Of a stretch of 64,000 nt of DNA, positions 22,076 through 33,963 are shown piece by piece. The DNA lies in NCBI GenBank assembly GCA_033807775.1, contig CM066314.1, positions 146,681,429 through 146,745,428 on the forward strand, given 5' to 3'. Every line of letters starts with the position of its first letter. Position 1 is the first letter of the stretch. A program made the position numbers and the translations under genes. The notes under the pieces are model-generated. The model saw nothing but the letters and a program-made list of their open reading frames with translations. It was not told the origin of the DNA and did not search any database. Source of the stretch: Saussurea involucrata (lineage: Eukaryota > Streptophyta > Magnoliopsida > Asterales > Asteraceae).

Positions 22076-23031
22076 GATGTTCCTGTGGTGAGTGAGTTTC
22101 CGGAGGTATTTCTGGATGACTTGACGGGTTTACCCCCGGATCGACAAGTCAAGTTTAGGATCGAATTGATGCTTGGAGCGGCACCAATAGCGTGTGCGCC
22201 ATACCGTTTGGCACCGGCGAAGATGAAGGAGATGATGACGCAGTTGCAGGAGTTGCTGGATAAAGGATTCATATGCCCCAACTCATCACCCTGGGTAGCA
22301 CCGGTACTGTTCGTCAAGAAGAAGGATGGGTCTATGCGGATGTGCATAGATTACCGCGAGCTTAATAAGGTAACCTTCAAGAATAAGTACCCGCTTTCGA
22401 GGATCGATGATTTGTTCGACCAGTTGCAAGGGGCGAGCTTCTTCTCAAAGATATATTTGAGATCTGGTTATCACCAGTTGAAAGTAAGGGAAGAGGATGT
22501 GCCTAAGACGGCTTTCCGCACGAGGTACAGGCATTACGAGTTTCTTGTCATGCCCTTTGGGCTGACCAATGCCCCAACGGTATTCATGGATTTAATGAAT
22601 CGGGTGTGTAGTGCGCTGTTGGACAAGTGTTTGATTGTGTTCATAGACGACATCCTCATCTATTCCCGATCTCAGAGTGAGCACGAAGAGCATCTTCGCT
22701 TAGTGTTGGAGTTGTTGCGGCGAGATAAGTTGTTTGCTAAATTCTCCAAGTGTGAGTTTTGGCTTAGGGAAGTCCAATTTTTGGGGCACGTGGTGTCGGG
22801 AGAAGGTATCAAGGTGGATCCGGCCAAGATGGAAGCCATTAGAGGATGGGAACCACCGAGATCACCTTTCGGAGGTGAGGAGTTTCCTCGGCCTAGCGGG
22901 CTACTACCGAAAGTTCATTCAGGACTTTTCTCGTATAGCCACGCCTTTGACCGCTTTGACCAAGAATAGTGCCAAGTTCGAGTGGACGGAAGCCCAAGAA
23001 GCAGCTTTCTGTAGTTTAAAAGACAAGCTGA
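22076..23031 (+). pseudogene. pol: Reverse transcriptase of the Tekay-like element, catalytic Asp lost
   Basis: Typical motifs in order: FPEVF, WVAPVLFVKKKDGSMRMC, YRELNKVTFKNKYPL, FSKI-LRSGYHQ, MPFGLTNAP and VFIDDILIYS (about 22636-22665). In the second catalytic block the usual Asp is Tyr (TAT at 22454-22456), which removes one of the three metal-binding aspartates. A frameshift near 22870 moves the thumb/connection region (FLGLAGYYRKFI) to another frame. The Copia insertion follows at 23032 after GCTGA, and the sequence resumes at 34608. Confidence 0.9.
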
Positions 23032-23676
23032 TGTTGGTGATTTTAGTGTCATCAATCATTTTGGTGTAATTGTGATTTAATTGAGATCGATTAAGACGAT
23101 AAGGCAAACATACGTAAGTTAGGAGGTGCGGAGTGCACACTTACAAGTTTCCGTTATCATCTTAGATCGCCTTAAAGCGGTGTCGAAGTTCGAAAAGACT
23201 AGAATTTTCTCTAAAAGCTGTCGCTGAAGATCACCTTCAGCTTGTGAAAATCATCGCTGAAAGCTGTCAGCTGTTGCTGAAAGCTGTCAGCTGTTGTTAA
23301 AAGCTATCAGCTGTCGCTGATAAGTGCTGTCAGCTTTTGATCAAATTTTCGCTAGAAAATATTATTGTCCAGAACTTCAAATTCGGTTGTAGGTAATTTT
23401 TGGCCTTATCCATTAACGGTTATAACCGTTTTACAACCGTTTAACCGTCTATAACCGTTGATCTCTTATTTAAATATGTAATTGAGTATCTGGGTAGATA
23501 TATATCTTATATCATAGCCTTCGGTGTAAGAAAAATCTTAAGAATTATCCCAATACAAAGTTCGTGAACCCAAGGCTTATAGGGTCGAATTGTTGTATTC
23601 GGAAAGTGCCTTTCCGACACGATTCTTAAGATTATCCGGTCTCGACACCATCATATAATTACACAATTTTCTAACA
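23032..23676 (+). repeat. 5' LTR of the Copia element
   Basis: This LTR is 645 bp, TGTTGGTG to TTTCTAACA. About 3.5 copies of a 20-bp repeat containing AGCTGTCAGCTG lie at 23258-23335. A run of MYB-type sites AACGGTT/AACCGTT (five, one variant) lies at 23411-23462 upstream of a TTATTTAAATA promoter-like sequence (23467). Confidence 0.92.
23411..23462 (+). promoter_or_regulatory. Cluster of MYB-type AACCGTT/AACGGTT sites in the Copia LTR
   Basis: Five sites lie within about 50 bp just upstream of an AT-rich TATA-like stretch. The 3' LTR has the same cluster at 34345-34390. AACGG/CCGTT is the core of MYB and MSA-type elements; MYB control of a Copia LTR is known for tobacco Tto1. A role here is inference. 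Confidence 0.5.
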
Positions 23677-23707
23677 TTCGAATACAACAATTTCTGTTTG
23701 ATTAACG

Positions 23708-24676
23708 ATGGCAAATCGAGAGGAATCCGTTCGTGATATGACTTCGAAATTTGGCAAACTAGAGAAGTTTCTAGGAAACGATTTTCGTAGGTGGCAAAAG
23801 AAGATGCACTTCCTTCTCACCACTTTGAAGGTTGTGTATGTTCTTAGCACCCCCATGTCGGAGATCGATGAAGATTCAACTTTGGAGGCAATCCGATGTA
23901 AAAACAAATGGGAGAACGACGACTACATATGCCGTGGGCATATTCTTAACGGTATGTCTGATGCTTTATTTGATGTTTACCAAAATGTAGAATCATCAAA
24001 AGAATTATGGGATGTCTTGGAATCGAAATACATGGCCGAGGATGCTTCGAGTAAGAAGTTCCTTGTAAGTAACTTTAATAATTACAAGATGATCGATTCC
24101 AGACCCGTAATGGAGCAATACAACGAATTGCTCTGGATCCTTGGTCAATATACTCAACACCATATGCATATGGATGAATCCATATCGGTGTCGAGCATAA
24201 TTGACAAGTTGCCACCATCATGGAAAGACTTCAAACACACACTTAAACACAAAAAGGAAGAACTTTCCGTGGTGCAACTTGGGAGCCACTTACGTATTGA
24301 GGAATCACTACGTGTGCAAGAAAGTGGTAAGACCAAGGATAAGGATATCCCAAGTTCATCCAATGTCAACACGGTTGAGGAGCGTAAGAACACGACCAAG
24401 AAGAAATTCGACAAAGGTAAAAAACGGATGTTCGACAATCCCAAACATGGACCCAACAAAAAGTCAAAAATGACTTGTTGGATCTGTGGTCGAACATGAC
24501 ATTTCAAACGAGATTGTCGAGTTGGTAAAGGTAACAAGAATGGAGCGAGTACGAGTGGTGCGGGACAAGGGTCGAACGACCAACCCCCAAATCAAGGTCA
24601 AAACTCGATCATTTCTAATAATTCAAGTAAGAATTATGTACCACTAATTTCCTATGCATTTTATGTACAGGATGAT
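23708..24676 (+). pseudogene. gag: Copia gag with a stop in the zinc knuckle
   Basis: The frame opens at ATG 23708 with a Copia-type capsid (WQKKMHFLL.., ..YLSTP-like block, LWDVLESKYM, the family's LPPSW.DF block) and runs open for 263 codons. TGA at 24497-24499 falls inside the CCHC knuckle (CWICGRT then HFKRDC in the same frame). After it the frame continues to the next insertion at 24677. Only 31 nt separate the LTR from this ATG, and no Met-tRNA PBS is present. Confidence 0.88.
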
Positions 24677-25240
24677 TGAAAGTCCAGGATACACTCTTAC
24701 AATCAAATATGAACAATTAAGATCGTATTCACAGCAACTGGTCATATGATTTATTAACAATCTGTGAATTACAAGATATTACAATGAATTTCTCTCTAAA
24801 TGGATTCACCAAAGATTATATCAAAGATTTTCCAAAGATTCAGTTAGCTACAGTTGCTAACTCCTATATATACTGTATAAGAAAGGCTAAAGCTACAGTA
24901 CATATAAGAAACAGACTAATAGAACAATTACACGTGTCCTAATTAGTAACTGAATATAACAGAATATCCAAGTCATAAGTTCTGAACATGTTGTTCAGAA
25001 CTTCTGAACATACTTCTGAATAAGCGCTTCAGAACATTTGTCTTCATAGTCAGAAGTTCTGAGTCTCCTACTCAGAACTCTGAACCTTCTAGTCAGAATC
25101 CAACACTTAGAATCTTTTTGAGATTTCTCACTCAGAACTTCTGAGTCTTCTACTCAGAACTTCTGAGTCTTTTGAGTCTTCTTTAGTCTTCTTACTCAGA
25201 ACTCAACACTTGTGTTTTTGACAAAACTCTAGACCTAACA
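24677..25240 (-). repeat. 3' LTR (minus strand) of the Sirevirus-like element
   Basis: This LTR is 564 bp, TGTTAGGTCTAG on the minus strand. TATA-like TATATATAGG (minus) lies at 24862-24873. Perfect palindromes ACTCAGAACTTCTGAGT lie at 25130-25146 and 25152-25168, with partial ones at 25038-25060 and 25060-25090. Confidence 0.9.
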
Positions 25241-25800
25241 ATCTCCCCCTTTTTGTCAAACACACTTGTACTTTTCATCATCAAATTCTTAGAGCAGGAA
25301 CAATCTTCAGATGGAGCTCTTCTGAATGCTTTGACAACTTTTGCCCAGAATTCTGAATAATCTGAGTTAACAACTTCTGGTCAGTCTTTAATCAGCAGCA
25401 ACAACGATTTCCAAATTGATTTCTGTTATATATTTGCTTTTTCTTTGCTCCCCCTTGATATGACAATTCTCATCTTCATTTCAACTTTCATAAGATTTCT
25501 TTATAAGAAACAACCGATCAGTTTTCTTTTCCTCTTCTCCTTCTTAAAATAACATTTCTCTCTTTTGTTATTTCTGTACAAAAACCATATCAATCTTCAA
25601 AATCTTTAGCTTTTCTCCCCCTAAAGTTTTGGAAAGCAAAATCATCTTCAAAATCTTTAGCTTTTCTCCCCCTTGATTTTCAAAACTTTAGCGATGCTTT
25701 TTCTTCGAATGAAGTCTATGCTTTTTCTCCTCCTTAATGAATAACCTTGCTCCCCCTCAAAATAAGAATTATGGAGCAATTTGTTTTCTCCCCCTGAAAA
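25241..25800 (-). other. Multiplied polypurine tracts
   Basis: On the minus strand AAGGGGGAGA-type tracts occur at 25241-25254 (the PPT next to the LTR), 25448-25456, 25611-25621, 25661-25672, 25721-25734, 25749-25757 and 25783-25795. Such repetition of the PPT is a Sirevirus hallmark. Confidence 0.75.
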
Positions 25801-27896
25801 TATGCATATATTTCATTAAAATTATTCATTTCAAATACAGTGCTTTAATGAAAACATTTATACAAGGAGAATAAAATTCACTGAACTACACCTGATAACT
25901 ACTAACATTTGATCATTTGAAAACTTTACAAAAGATATCCAACTTAATGAAATTTAACAGATTTTTCAATCAAATAAAATCAAATGCATGTGTTTGGATT
26001 CAAATACAAGTCATCATTGCATATCAAGTTAAAGATGTTCAGTTTCAATCCCTTTATTAAATCTATTTGGTGTGCTTAGCATGCGAAATATGATTAGCTT
26101 CAAGCATATGCAATTCTAAAAACATATACGAATACTTTGCTCTACTCACACTATTTGTCCAAAATCAGGATTTTCACAAATTTAAAAGTTTATTGCGACT
26201 TTGTATTTTCCCAAAGTTTCAAGAGATGTGTGCTCATTGGCATCTTTTAATTTTGTGCACATTGGCATCTTTTAATTTTGTGCACATTGGCATCTTTTAA
26301 TCAAAAAGTTTAGTAAGAATAAGATACATCGTTAAACATGACTTTCTATCTGGTTCTATCGCAGGATTTGGGTCAGCATATCCCAGACCAGTTGGTCTTA
26401 GGTGCTAGGTGACAAACACCCCATGGAACTTAATTTCCCAAACCAGAAAGGCCACATCGATATATCTTAAACCCATTTGTACCAGTAGAACATGGCTTTC
26501 TATCTGGTTCTATTGCAGGATTTGGGTCAGCCGATCCCAGACCAGTTGATCTTAGGGACTAGGTGTCGAGCACCCCTTAGGACTTACTCTCCCAAACCAG
26601 AAAGGCCACAGGTACAAACTTTCAAACTAAATGATTTTATATATATTTATATTTCATCTCAATCACTTGGTACTAAAACGTAGTACTTCCCCCATATTTT
26701 TGTTTCCATCCAACATTCTGACATTTAGGCTTTTTGAACATTATATTCTATATAAGTATAGATTTCATAACATTGAGCATTCGACATAATTTCATTCATG
26801 TTTTGCTTACCTTTCGATTTAATTCAGAAGTGAAAGTTGAAACAAATATAGCTCAGATAATACAAAATACTTGTAAAATCACTTTTTGACACACATTTAT
26901 TCATTGAAAAAAAAAATCATATCATTGAATTAAATTGTTAAGATTCAAACATTCAAAGCAATAGAAATAAAACATAATACAATGTTACCTTTCACCACTT
27001 GTTCCTTGAAACATAAAAATATGACAGTTAAGGATATCACCTGAGAAATATGAGTTCTAAACTGATTTGTTTAGAAGTCTTAGTCTCTGAAGTACGGGTC
27101 TAAAACTGAATTATTCAGAAGCCATAGTCATTTAAGTACGGGTTTTGAACTGATATGTTCAAAAACCTAAAACGTTGAATCACGGGTTTTGAACATTATC
27201 TTGAAACAATCAGATCAAATTTTGAGTCAATACTTCCTCTGAAATCAAGATAATCCTGTAAAATCAAGAGATTTTGGTAATCATCTACGATGATTCCTCA
27301 TTAGTTATCAAAAAAAATTCTGAGTAGTAGAGTCAGAATTCTGATTAGAAGAGTCAGAATTCTGAGTAACTTGCTCAAAATTCTAAGTATGAGTCAGAAT
27401 TCTGATTAGTTGAGTCAGAATTCTGAGTAGTAGAGTCAGAACTTCTAAGTAGTAGAGTCAGAACTTCTGAGTAACAGAGTCAGAATTCTGATAAAACTAT
27501 CCAGAGAAAATGCCTTAGAAAAATGTTTGGATTTTGTGATTTTTGAACATTCTGAATTTCAAATCACCATAACTTGCTCAAAAATCAGAATTTTTCAACC
27601 AAAATTTGCAAGGTTGCTCAAAATGTGATTCTGAACACATTCTCTGGAAATGTTTTCTACTAAAAACACCCACAACTATGAGTTCGATTACACCACAGTA
27701 AACTGAACTTTTTTTTAAAAATGCTTCAAAATCAACAAATTGATCTGTATGAATCAGAAATCCATAATCACATTCATACCGAGTTTTGGACTGAAGTATC
27801 CAAAAGTCAAGATTCTCAATTTAAGCACATCATCGGTTTTAAGTCATGTGTCAGTATTATCATTCAGCTCTACACATGAATAACCTGCAAAACAGA
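25801..27896 (-). other. Non-coding region of the Sirevirus-like element with several repeats
   Basis: No pol homology is seen. Repeats include three 25-bp units with GCACATTGGCATCTTTTAA (26229-26302), two copies of an approximately 153-bp block (26337-26455 and 26490-26612; each has CCAAACCAGAAAGGCCACA), and a run of TCAGAATTCTGA palindromes (27320-27490). Confidence 0.65.
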
Positions 27897-29379
27897 TTAA
27901 GTTGTCTTTGGTACCCATATGAACTTGGGTCCAGGTTTGTTAGGTGCAATGGCATATGCAGATATTCTATAAGAACCATACCAGTGCTGAATAAAATTCT
28001 TGTTCACAAAATCATTAGTCCCACAATATGAACAACAAAGTTTCTTTTGTGCAATTCTGACTAATTGATTTACAGAATAAATCACATCAGGTTTAACAAA
28101 AGATTTTCTTTGAAATGTATTGTTCTTCTTGACATTTGAATTAGGAACCTTTGATTTTGGCACTTCTTTCTTGGAAGTTGTTCCTTTAACTCTCCATTCC
28201 ATCTTAACTCTTTTGAAGATGAGATTATCTTTAGGCTTAGAAGAAGTATTCACTTTAGGCACATCCGAATTATTATCTAATTTATCAAACAGAGAATTAT
28301 AGAAAAGATTCGAAGGATGAATCTGATCCTTTGAGAAATCATTTGATCTTTTTAATTCTTTTAAAGAAATGTTTTTAAAAATTGAACTTGAAGTTGTTTT
28401 AAATGAACATTCAGAGTTAGTTGAGTTTACAAGCGGAGTCTGATCAATTGTATCAGGACTTGCTTGTTTTGAAACACCAACTTTAAAAATAATATCTTCA
28501 AGTTCTTTCACCTTGTTGATTAAAACATTATTTTCTTTAAAAATCAAATCATATTTCTTTTGAAGATCAGATTTTACCATTTGCTCCTTCATAATATCTG
28601 TTGATAAACCAGATAATTTCTTTGTTAGCTTCTTTATCTCATTTTGAAAAATCTTTCGTTCATCTAAAAAATTATCTTTTATGCATATTTCTTTAAAATC
28701 ATTTACCTTCTTCTTTTCAGTTTCTTTACTTCCATCTTCTAACTCTTTCTCCAACTCATTGATTTTCACAGAAAACTCATTTAACATTTCAGTTTTCTTT
28801 TTCTCAAAACCATTCTTTTCTTTTTGAAAAACATTTTTCTTGCATTCAAACTCTTTTCTTTCTTTTGCAAGAATTTTCTCCAAATCAGAAATTTTCATAG
28901 ATAATTCAACAGACTTTGTTTCAAAACCTTTCCTCTCAGTTTGAAAGTCTCTTCTTTCTTTCTCAAATTTCTCTCTTTCAAGTATAAGAACTTGTTCAAA
29001 ATCATAGATTTGTTTCAAGAGTTGACAATTTTTCATTTCACATGATTTGATTCTATTTTTAGAATCTGTCAACATCTTTCTTTCAAAATTGATTTTCTCT
29101 TTCAAATCAACATTCTCTTTTTTCTAACAACTTTGTGTTCTCTTGAGCCTTTTCGAAATCTTTTAGAAGATCGAATTTATCTTTTTGCAAATTTACAACA
29201 ACTTTTGCACTTTCCTCAAATTTGGCTTCAAGATTAGCAATCTTGCTTTCAAAATGAACAATCTCAGTTTTTGGTTTAGAAATTGTTTCTTTTGCTTTTA
29301 CAGGACTTAATTTTTGTAAATTGTCTGAACTGGTTATAGAAATTGCAGGTCTAACAAAAACTTCAACAATCTTAGGCAT
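27897..29379 (-). pseudogene. gag: Sirevirus-like gag: long coiled coil, one frameshift
   Basis: Two minus-strand frames abut. The first starts at ATG 29379 (90 codons) and the second runs to 27897 (402 codons). A length change in an A-run near 29119 separates them, so one original frame of about 490 codons is likely. Almost the whole first half is Lys/Glu-rich heptad sequence (coiled coil). A low-complexity Ser/Lys part follows. Next comes a Cys-rich site (CCSYCG..) that lacks a full CCHC spacing, and a final GPKFIWVPK, the motif that joins gag to protease in Sirevirus-type elements. Here the frame ends three codons later and no protease follows. Confidence 0.72.
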
Positions 29380-29854
29380 GATGAAATGACAAATTCAAAT
29401 ATCAACTATGAGTTATGATCAAAAATGAGAATCAACACAAATCTAGAACATGCAAGAATTAATCAAATCTGTCACATGCATTTCATCAAACAGTTAGAGT
29501 ACATGAATTAATGAAATCTTCTTTTCAACAAAAAATTTGAATACTAATCAACATGCAGCAGATATAATCACTTTGAACAAGAAACCAATCACGAATTTCG
29601 AAAAAAAATACCTGTGATCTCTGTTTAATTTCGAGAATTAATCAGCATAGGGAGAAAATCTTTGAATGACTTGATTGTAAGATATCGATTCAACAGAAAG
29701 ACAAATTCAAATTTCTTGAATCAATGATAGAAACGAATTCAAGAATTGTTAGGAATTCAAGAATTGTTAGCATCAGCGGAATCAATTTACGAATTGATCA
29801 AGAAACTTCAAGAACGCGATCAAACACACTCTTGGACGAATTTGTTTGTTGATT

Positions 29855-29867
29855 GGCTCTGATACCA
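29855..29867 (-). other. Primer-binding site of the Sirevirus-like element
   Basis: On the minus strand TGGTATCAGAGCC begins two bases after the 5' LTR end, the Met-tRNA PBS. Confidence 0.88.
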
Positions 29868-29869
29868 AT

Positions 29870-30420
29870 TGTAAGTTCAGGATACACTCTTACAATCAAA
29901 TATGAACATTCAAGATCGTATTCACAGCAACTGGTCATATGATTTATTAACAATCTGTGAATTGCAAGATATTACAATGAGTTTCTCTCTCAAAAGATAT
30001 GCGTGAAAAGTTATGTGAAAGATTAGCCAAAGATTAGCCAAAAAGTCCTCTTAGCATACAGTTGCTAACTCCTATATATACTGTTTAAGGAAAGACTAAA
30101 GCTACAGTACATAAAAGAAACAGACTAATAGAACAATTACACGTGTCCTAATTAGTAACTGAATATAACAGAGAATATCCCAAGATATGAATTCTGAACA
30201 TACTTCTGAATAAGCGCTTCAGAACATTTGTCTTCATAGTCAGAAGTTCTGAGTCTCCTACTCAGAACTCTGAACCTTCTAGTCAGAATCCAACACTTAG
30301 AATCTTTTTGAGATTTCTCACTCAGAACTTCTGAGTCTTCTACTCAGAACTTCTGAGTCTTTTGAGTCTTCTTACTCAGAACTCAACACTTGTGTTTTTG
30401 ACAAAACTCTAGACCTAACA
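29870..30420 (-). repeat. 5' LTR (minus strand) of the Sirevirus-like element
   Basis: This 551-bp LTR is very similar to 24677-25240 except for short deletions (for example one CTCAGAAC-containing segment near 30360). Palindromes and the TATATATAGG promoter (minus, near 30075) are kept. Confidence 0.9.
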
Positions 30421-31697
30421 ATGATGATATTGCGTGGTGGATAGACTCGGGTGCCACGAGTCACGTGTGCAAGGATCGAAGATGGTTCAAGAAGTTCGAA
30501 CCGGTGGAAGATGGATCAGTCTTGCATATGGGCAACAAGTCTAGTGCTCCAATCTTGGGTCGTGGTTGTGTGGATTTGATGTTTAGCTCTGGAAATTTGT
30601 TGAAATTAAACAATGTTTTATTTGTACCTAATATCCGGAAGAATCTAGTCTCCGGAAGTGTGTTGAACAAATTAGGTTTTAAACAAGTATTTGAAAGCGA
30701 TAAGTATGTACTATCGCGGTGTGGTATGTTTATTGGATTTGGTTACTACAATTCTGGGATGTTTATGTTAAATATAATAAATGAATTTGGTTGTGAAAAT
30801 TCTGTTTGCATGGTAGATAATAGCAATTTGTCCTTTCTTTGGCATGCTAGACTTGGACATGTGCATTACAAAAGAATGCATGAAATGTCCAAAAATGGCA
30901 TGATACCTTCCTTTAATTTAAATTTGGAAAAGTGTAAGACTTGCATACTTACAAAAATCACACGTCAACCTTTTCCTAAAATTAAAAGATCATCTATGGT
31001 TTTGGATTTAATCCATAGTGATCTGTGTGACTTGCATGCGACTCCTTCACTTGGAAATAAAAAGTATTTTGCTACATTTATAGACGACGCTTCGAGATTT
31101 TGTTATATTTTTCTACTCCATTCGAAAGATGAATTTTTAGAAAAATTTAAGATTTATAAAACCGAAGTGGAATTGCAGCAAAATATTTTAATTAAAAAGT
31201 TGAGAACCGATAGAGGTGGTGAATATTTTGATCCTCTATATTTCCAATCTATTGAAATTATACACGAGACCACGACACCGTATACACCTCAGCAAAATGG
31301 TGTTGCGGAACGAAAGAATCGAGTTTTGAAAGAAATGGTTAACTCGATGTTATCCTACTCCGGTCTTAGTGACGGATTTTGGGGTGAAGCCATGTTGACG
31401 GCTTGTTATGTTTTGAACCGGGTACCAAACAAAAGGAGTAAGGATACTCCTTATGAACTTTGGTTCAAGAAGAAACCAAACTTAAATTATTTACGAGTTT
31501 GGGGTTGCCGAGCTGTGGTAAGGTTAACAGATCCCAAAAGAAAAACTTTGGGAGAAAGAGGAATCGATTGTATATTCATCGGATATGCCGAGCATTCAAA
31601 GGCATATCGGTTCTATGTTATTGAACCCAACGACTCTATTTTGGTTAAATATTCGATGAGAATCGATTTACCTCGATTCCAAGACCGAAAGATGTGA
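30421..31697 (+). pseudogene. pol: Copia protease (second part) and integrase
   Basis: Reading resumes right after the Sirevirus-like insert. WWIDSGATSHVC carries the Copia protease active site (DSG). LWHARLGH followed by CKTCILTK (30840-30945) forms the HHCC zinc-binding domain of integrase. The catalytic core shows IHSDLCD, LRTDRGGEYF and QQNGVAERKNR, the D, D and E. GYAEHSKAYRFY marks the C-terminal block. The frame then shifts at about 31690 by a one-base loss and runs into TGA 31695-31697, whereas homology continues in the next frame. Confidence 0.9.
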
Positions 31698-33427
31698 TTC
31701 CTAGTACGAGTGGAATAAAAAATAGTGGAAAAGAAAAAGAAATTTCTTTGGAAATTCCCGAACCTCGAAGAAGTAAACGAGGAAGGATTGAGAAGTATTT
31801 TGGTTCCGACTTTCAACTATACTTAGTTGAAGGTTCACGAGATGAAATTGAATCTCAATATGCTTATTGTTATAGCATAGAGGAAGATCCAAGAACCTAT
31901 GATGAGGCTTTGAAGTCTCAAGACGTCGCCTTTTGGAAAGAGGCAATAAATGATGAGATGGAGTCTATCATGGGGAATAACACATGGGTGTTGGCCGACT
32001 TACCACCGGGTTGCAAACCTTTGGGCTGCAAGTGGATTTTCAAGAAGAAAATGAAAGTCGATGGTACTATCGATAAGTTTAAAGCCCGGTTGGTAATTCA
32101 AGGATTTCGGCAAAAAGAAGGTATTGATTATTTCGATACCTATGCACCGATCGCTCGAATTTCCACCATTCGATTATTAATAGCGTTGGCAGCTATTAAT
32201 AATTTGGTAATTCACCAAATGGATGTCAAGACGGCATTTCTTAATGGTGATTTAAAGAAGGAGGTTTACATGAAGCAACCAGAAGGCTTTGTGATGTCGG
32301 GGAATGAACATAAAGTATGTAAATTAATTAAATCACTTTATGGTCTGAAGCAAGCCCCAAAACAGTGGCATCAAAAGTTTGATGAAGTGGTTTTGTCTAA
32401 TGGTTTTCATTTAAACCAATCGGACAAATGTGTGTATAGCAAATTTGACGATTCCGGTAGAGGCGTCATAATTTGTTTATATGTTGACGACATGTTAATC
32501 TTTGGCACGGACCAAAGACAAGTCGACTTGACAAAAGAATTTTTGTCATCCCAATTCTCGATGAAGGATTTGGGGGAGGCCGAAGTGATCCTCGGGATAA
32601 GGATTAAACGGGAGAACAAAGGTTTGGCCATAACGCAATCTCACTATGTCGAGAAAGTGTTAAAGAAGTTTAATATGTTAAATTGTTCGCCCGTGAGTAC
32701 TCCGATGGATCCAAGTGAAAAGCTTATGCCTAACGAGGGTGAAGCCGTTTCACAATTAGAACACTCTAAGGCAATCGGGTGCTTGATGTATTCCATGACA
32801 AGTACACGTCCAGACATTGCCTATGCCGTTGGTAGGTTGAGTCGGTTTACTAGTAGACCGAGTACACATCATTGGCAAGCGGTAAGAAGGGTATTCAAAT
32901 ATTTGAAGGGAACCATGAATCATGGTATAACATATATTGGGTTTCCTTCGGTGATCGAAGGCTACACAGATGCTAGTTGGATATCCAATATAGAGGATCA
33001 TTCTTCTACTAGTGGATGGGCATTTTTGCTCGGTGGAGGTGCCATCTCTTGGGCCTCAAAGAAACAAACATGTATCACAAATTCCACCATGGAATCTGAA
33101 TTTGTAGCTTTGGCAGCCGCCGGTAAAGAGGCGGAGTGGCTAAAGAATTTAATTTACGAGATTCCTTTGTGGCCGAAGCCGATATCACCTATATGTATTC
33201 ATTGTGATAGTGCTGCAACTTTGGCTAAGGCATATAGCCAAATATATAATGGAAAGTCGAGGCACTTGGGAGTGAGACATAGCATGGTTAGAGAATTAAT
33301 CATGCATGGGGTGATATCCGTAGAGTTCGTTAGAACTCATAACAATTTAGCCGACCACTTAAAAAAGGCATTGGCTAGGGACTTAGTGCACAAGTCCGTG
33401 ATCGGGATGGGTCTAAAGTCCATATAG
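31698..33427 (+). CDS. pol: Copia reverse transcriptase / RNase H, open
   Basis: This frame is open for about 577 codons. After a basic Ser-rich linker the RT shows WKEAINDEM, GCKWIFKKK, ARLVIQGFRQKEGIDYFDTYAP, QMDVKTAFLNG (first Asp, about 32222), SLYGLKQAPKQW and CLYVDDMLIFG (the catalytic pair, about 32482). RNase H follows with TDASW, NSTMESEF and CDSAATLAK, its acidic residues present, and ends LADHLKKAL. This part could encode active enzyme domains if fused upstream, but in place it lacks an own start and lies behind the integrase frameshift. Confidence 0.88.
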
Positions 33428-33963
33428 ATCTTTATTAATAAGATACCCAATTCCCCTTTAATATAACGTTAAAGGTTGAATTCAATGTGGAAGGCTTATT
33501 GATAAAATTGAAGCACATAATATTATCATCCCAAGGTATGTGCTTAGACCTGCAAGTGTTGTAAGGCTGAAATTTTATTTCTTAATGATTATTTTGAAAA
33601 ATTGCATATGCAGGTGCAAGATGTAAAAGAATCACCTAAGTGGACGTGAAGTGTGGCCGCTTCAAGAAAGTTTTCGACTTGGCTTTCTATACGTTCATGA
33701 ATGGATAAGGACACAAGGCCTCTACAAATGTGTCAAGTTGTGTTATCTAGATTTGTACGAACATATGTGTATATTATCTTCATGTATTCAAATGGGTTGA
33801 AGGGTTCAATTCTTAGAACACCCCGATTCTCGAATATTTGGAATGTGTAATATACTAAAATGGAAATTCAATCTTCGTGACATTTTCATTTATGCGTCTG
33901 TTTGAATTTTACATATTTATAGTACGTTGTAAATCAAAGGATTACACTAAAATGGGGGAGGAA
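33428..33963 (+). other. Copia 3' untranslated region and PPT
   Basis: Non-coding AT-rich sequence ends in the PPT AAATGGGGGAGGAA directly before the 3' LTR. Nothing else was recognised. Confidence 0.7.

Larger units (their letters stand above)
24677..30420 (-). mobile_element. Non-autonomous Sirevirus-like Copia element
   Basis: It lies on the minus strand, with 5' LTR 29870-30420, 3' LTR 24677-25240 and TSD ATGAT (24672-24676 and 30421-30425). The PBS is at 29855-29867. The LTRs are full of CTCAGAACTTCTGAG palindromes, and the region before the 3' LTR holds many PPT-like runs. Palindrome-rich LTRs and multiplied PPTs are described for Sireviruses. Only a gag-like coiled-coil frame is present. 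Protease, integrase and RT are absent, so it depends on a helper. Confidence 0.85.
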
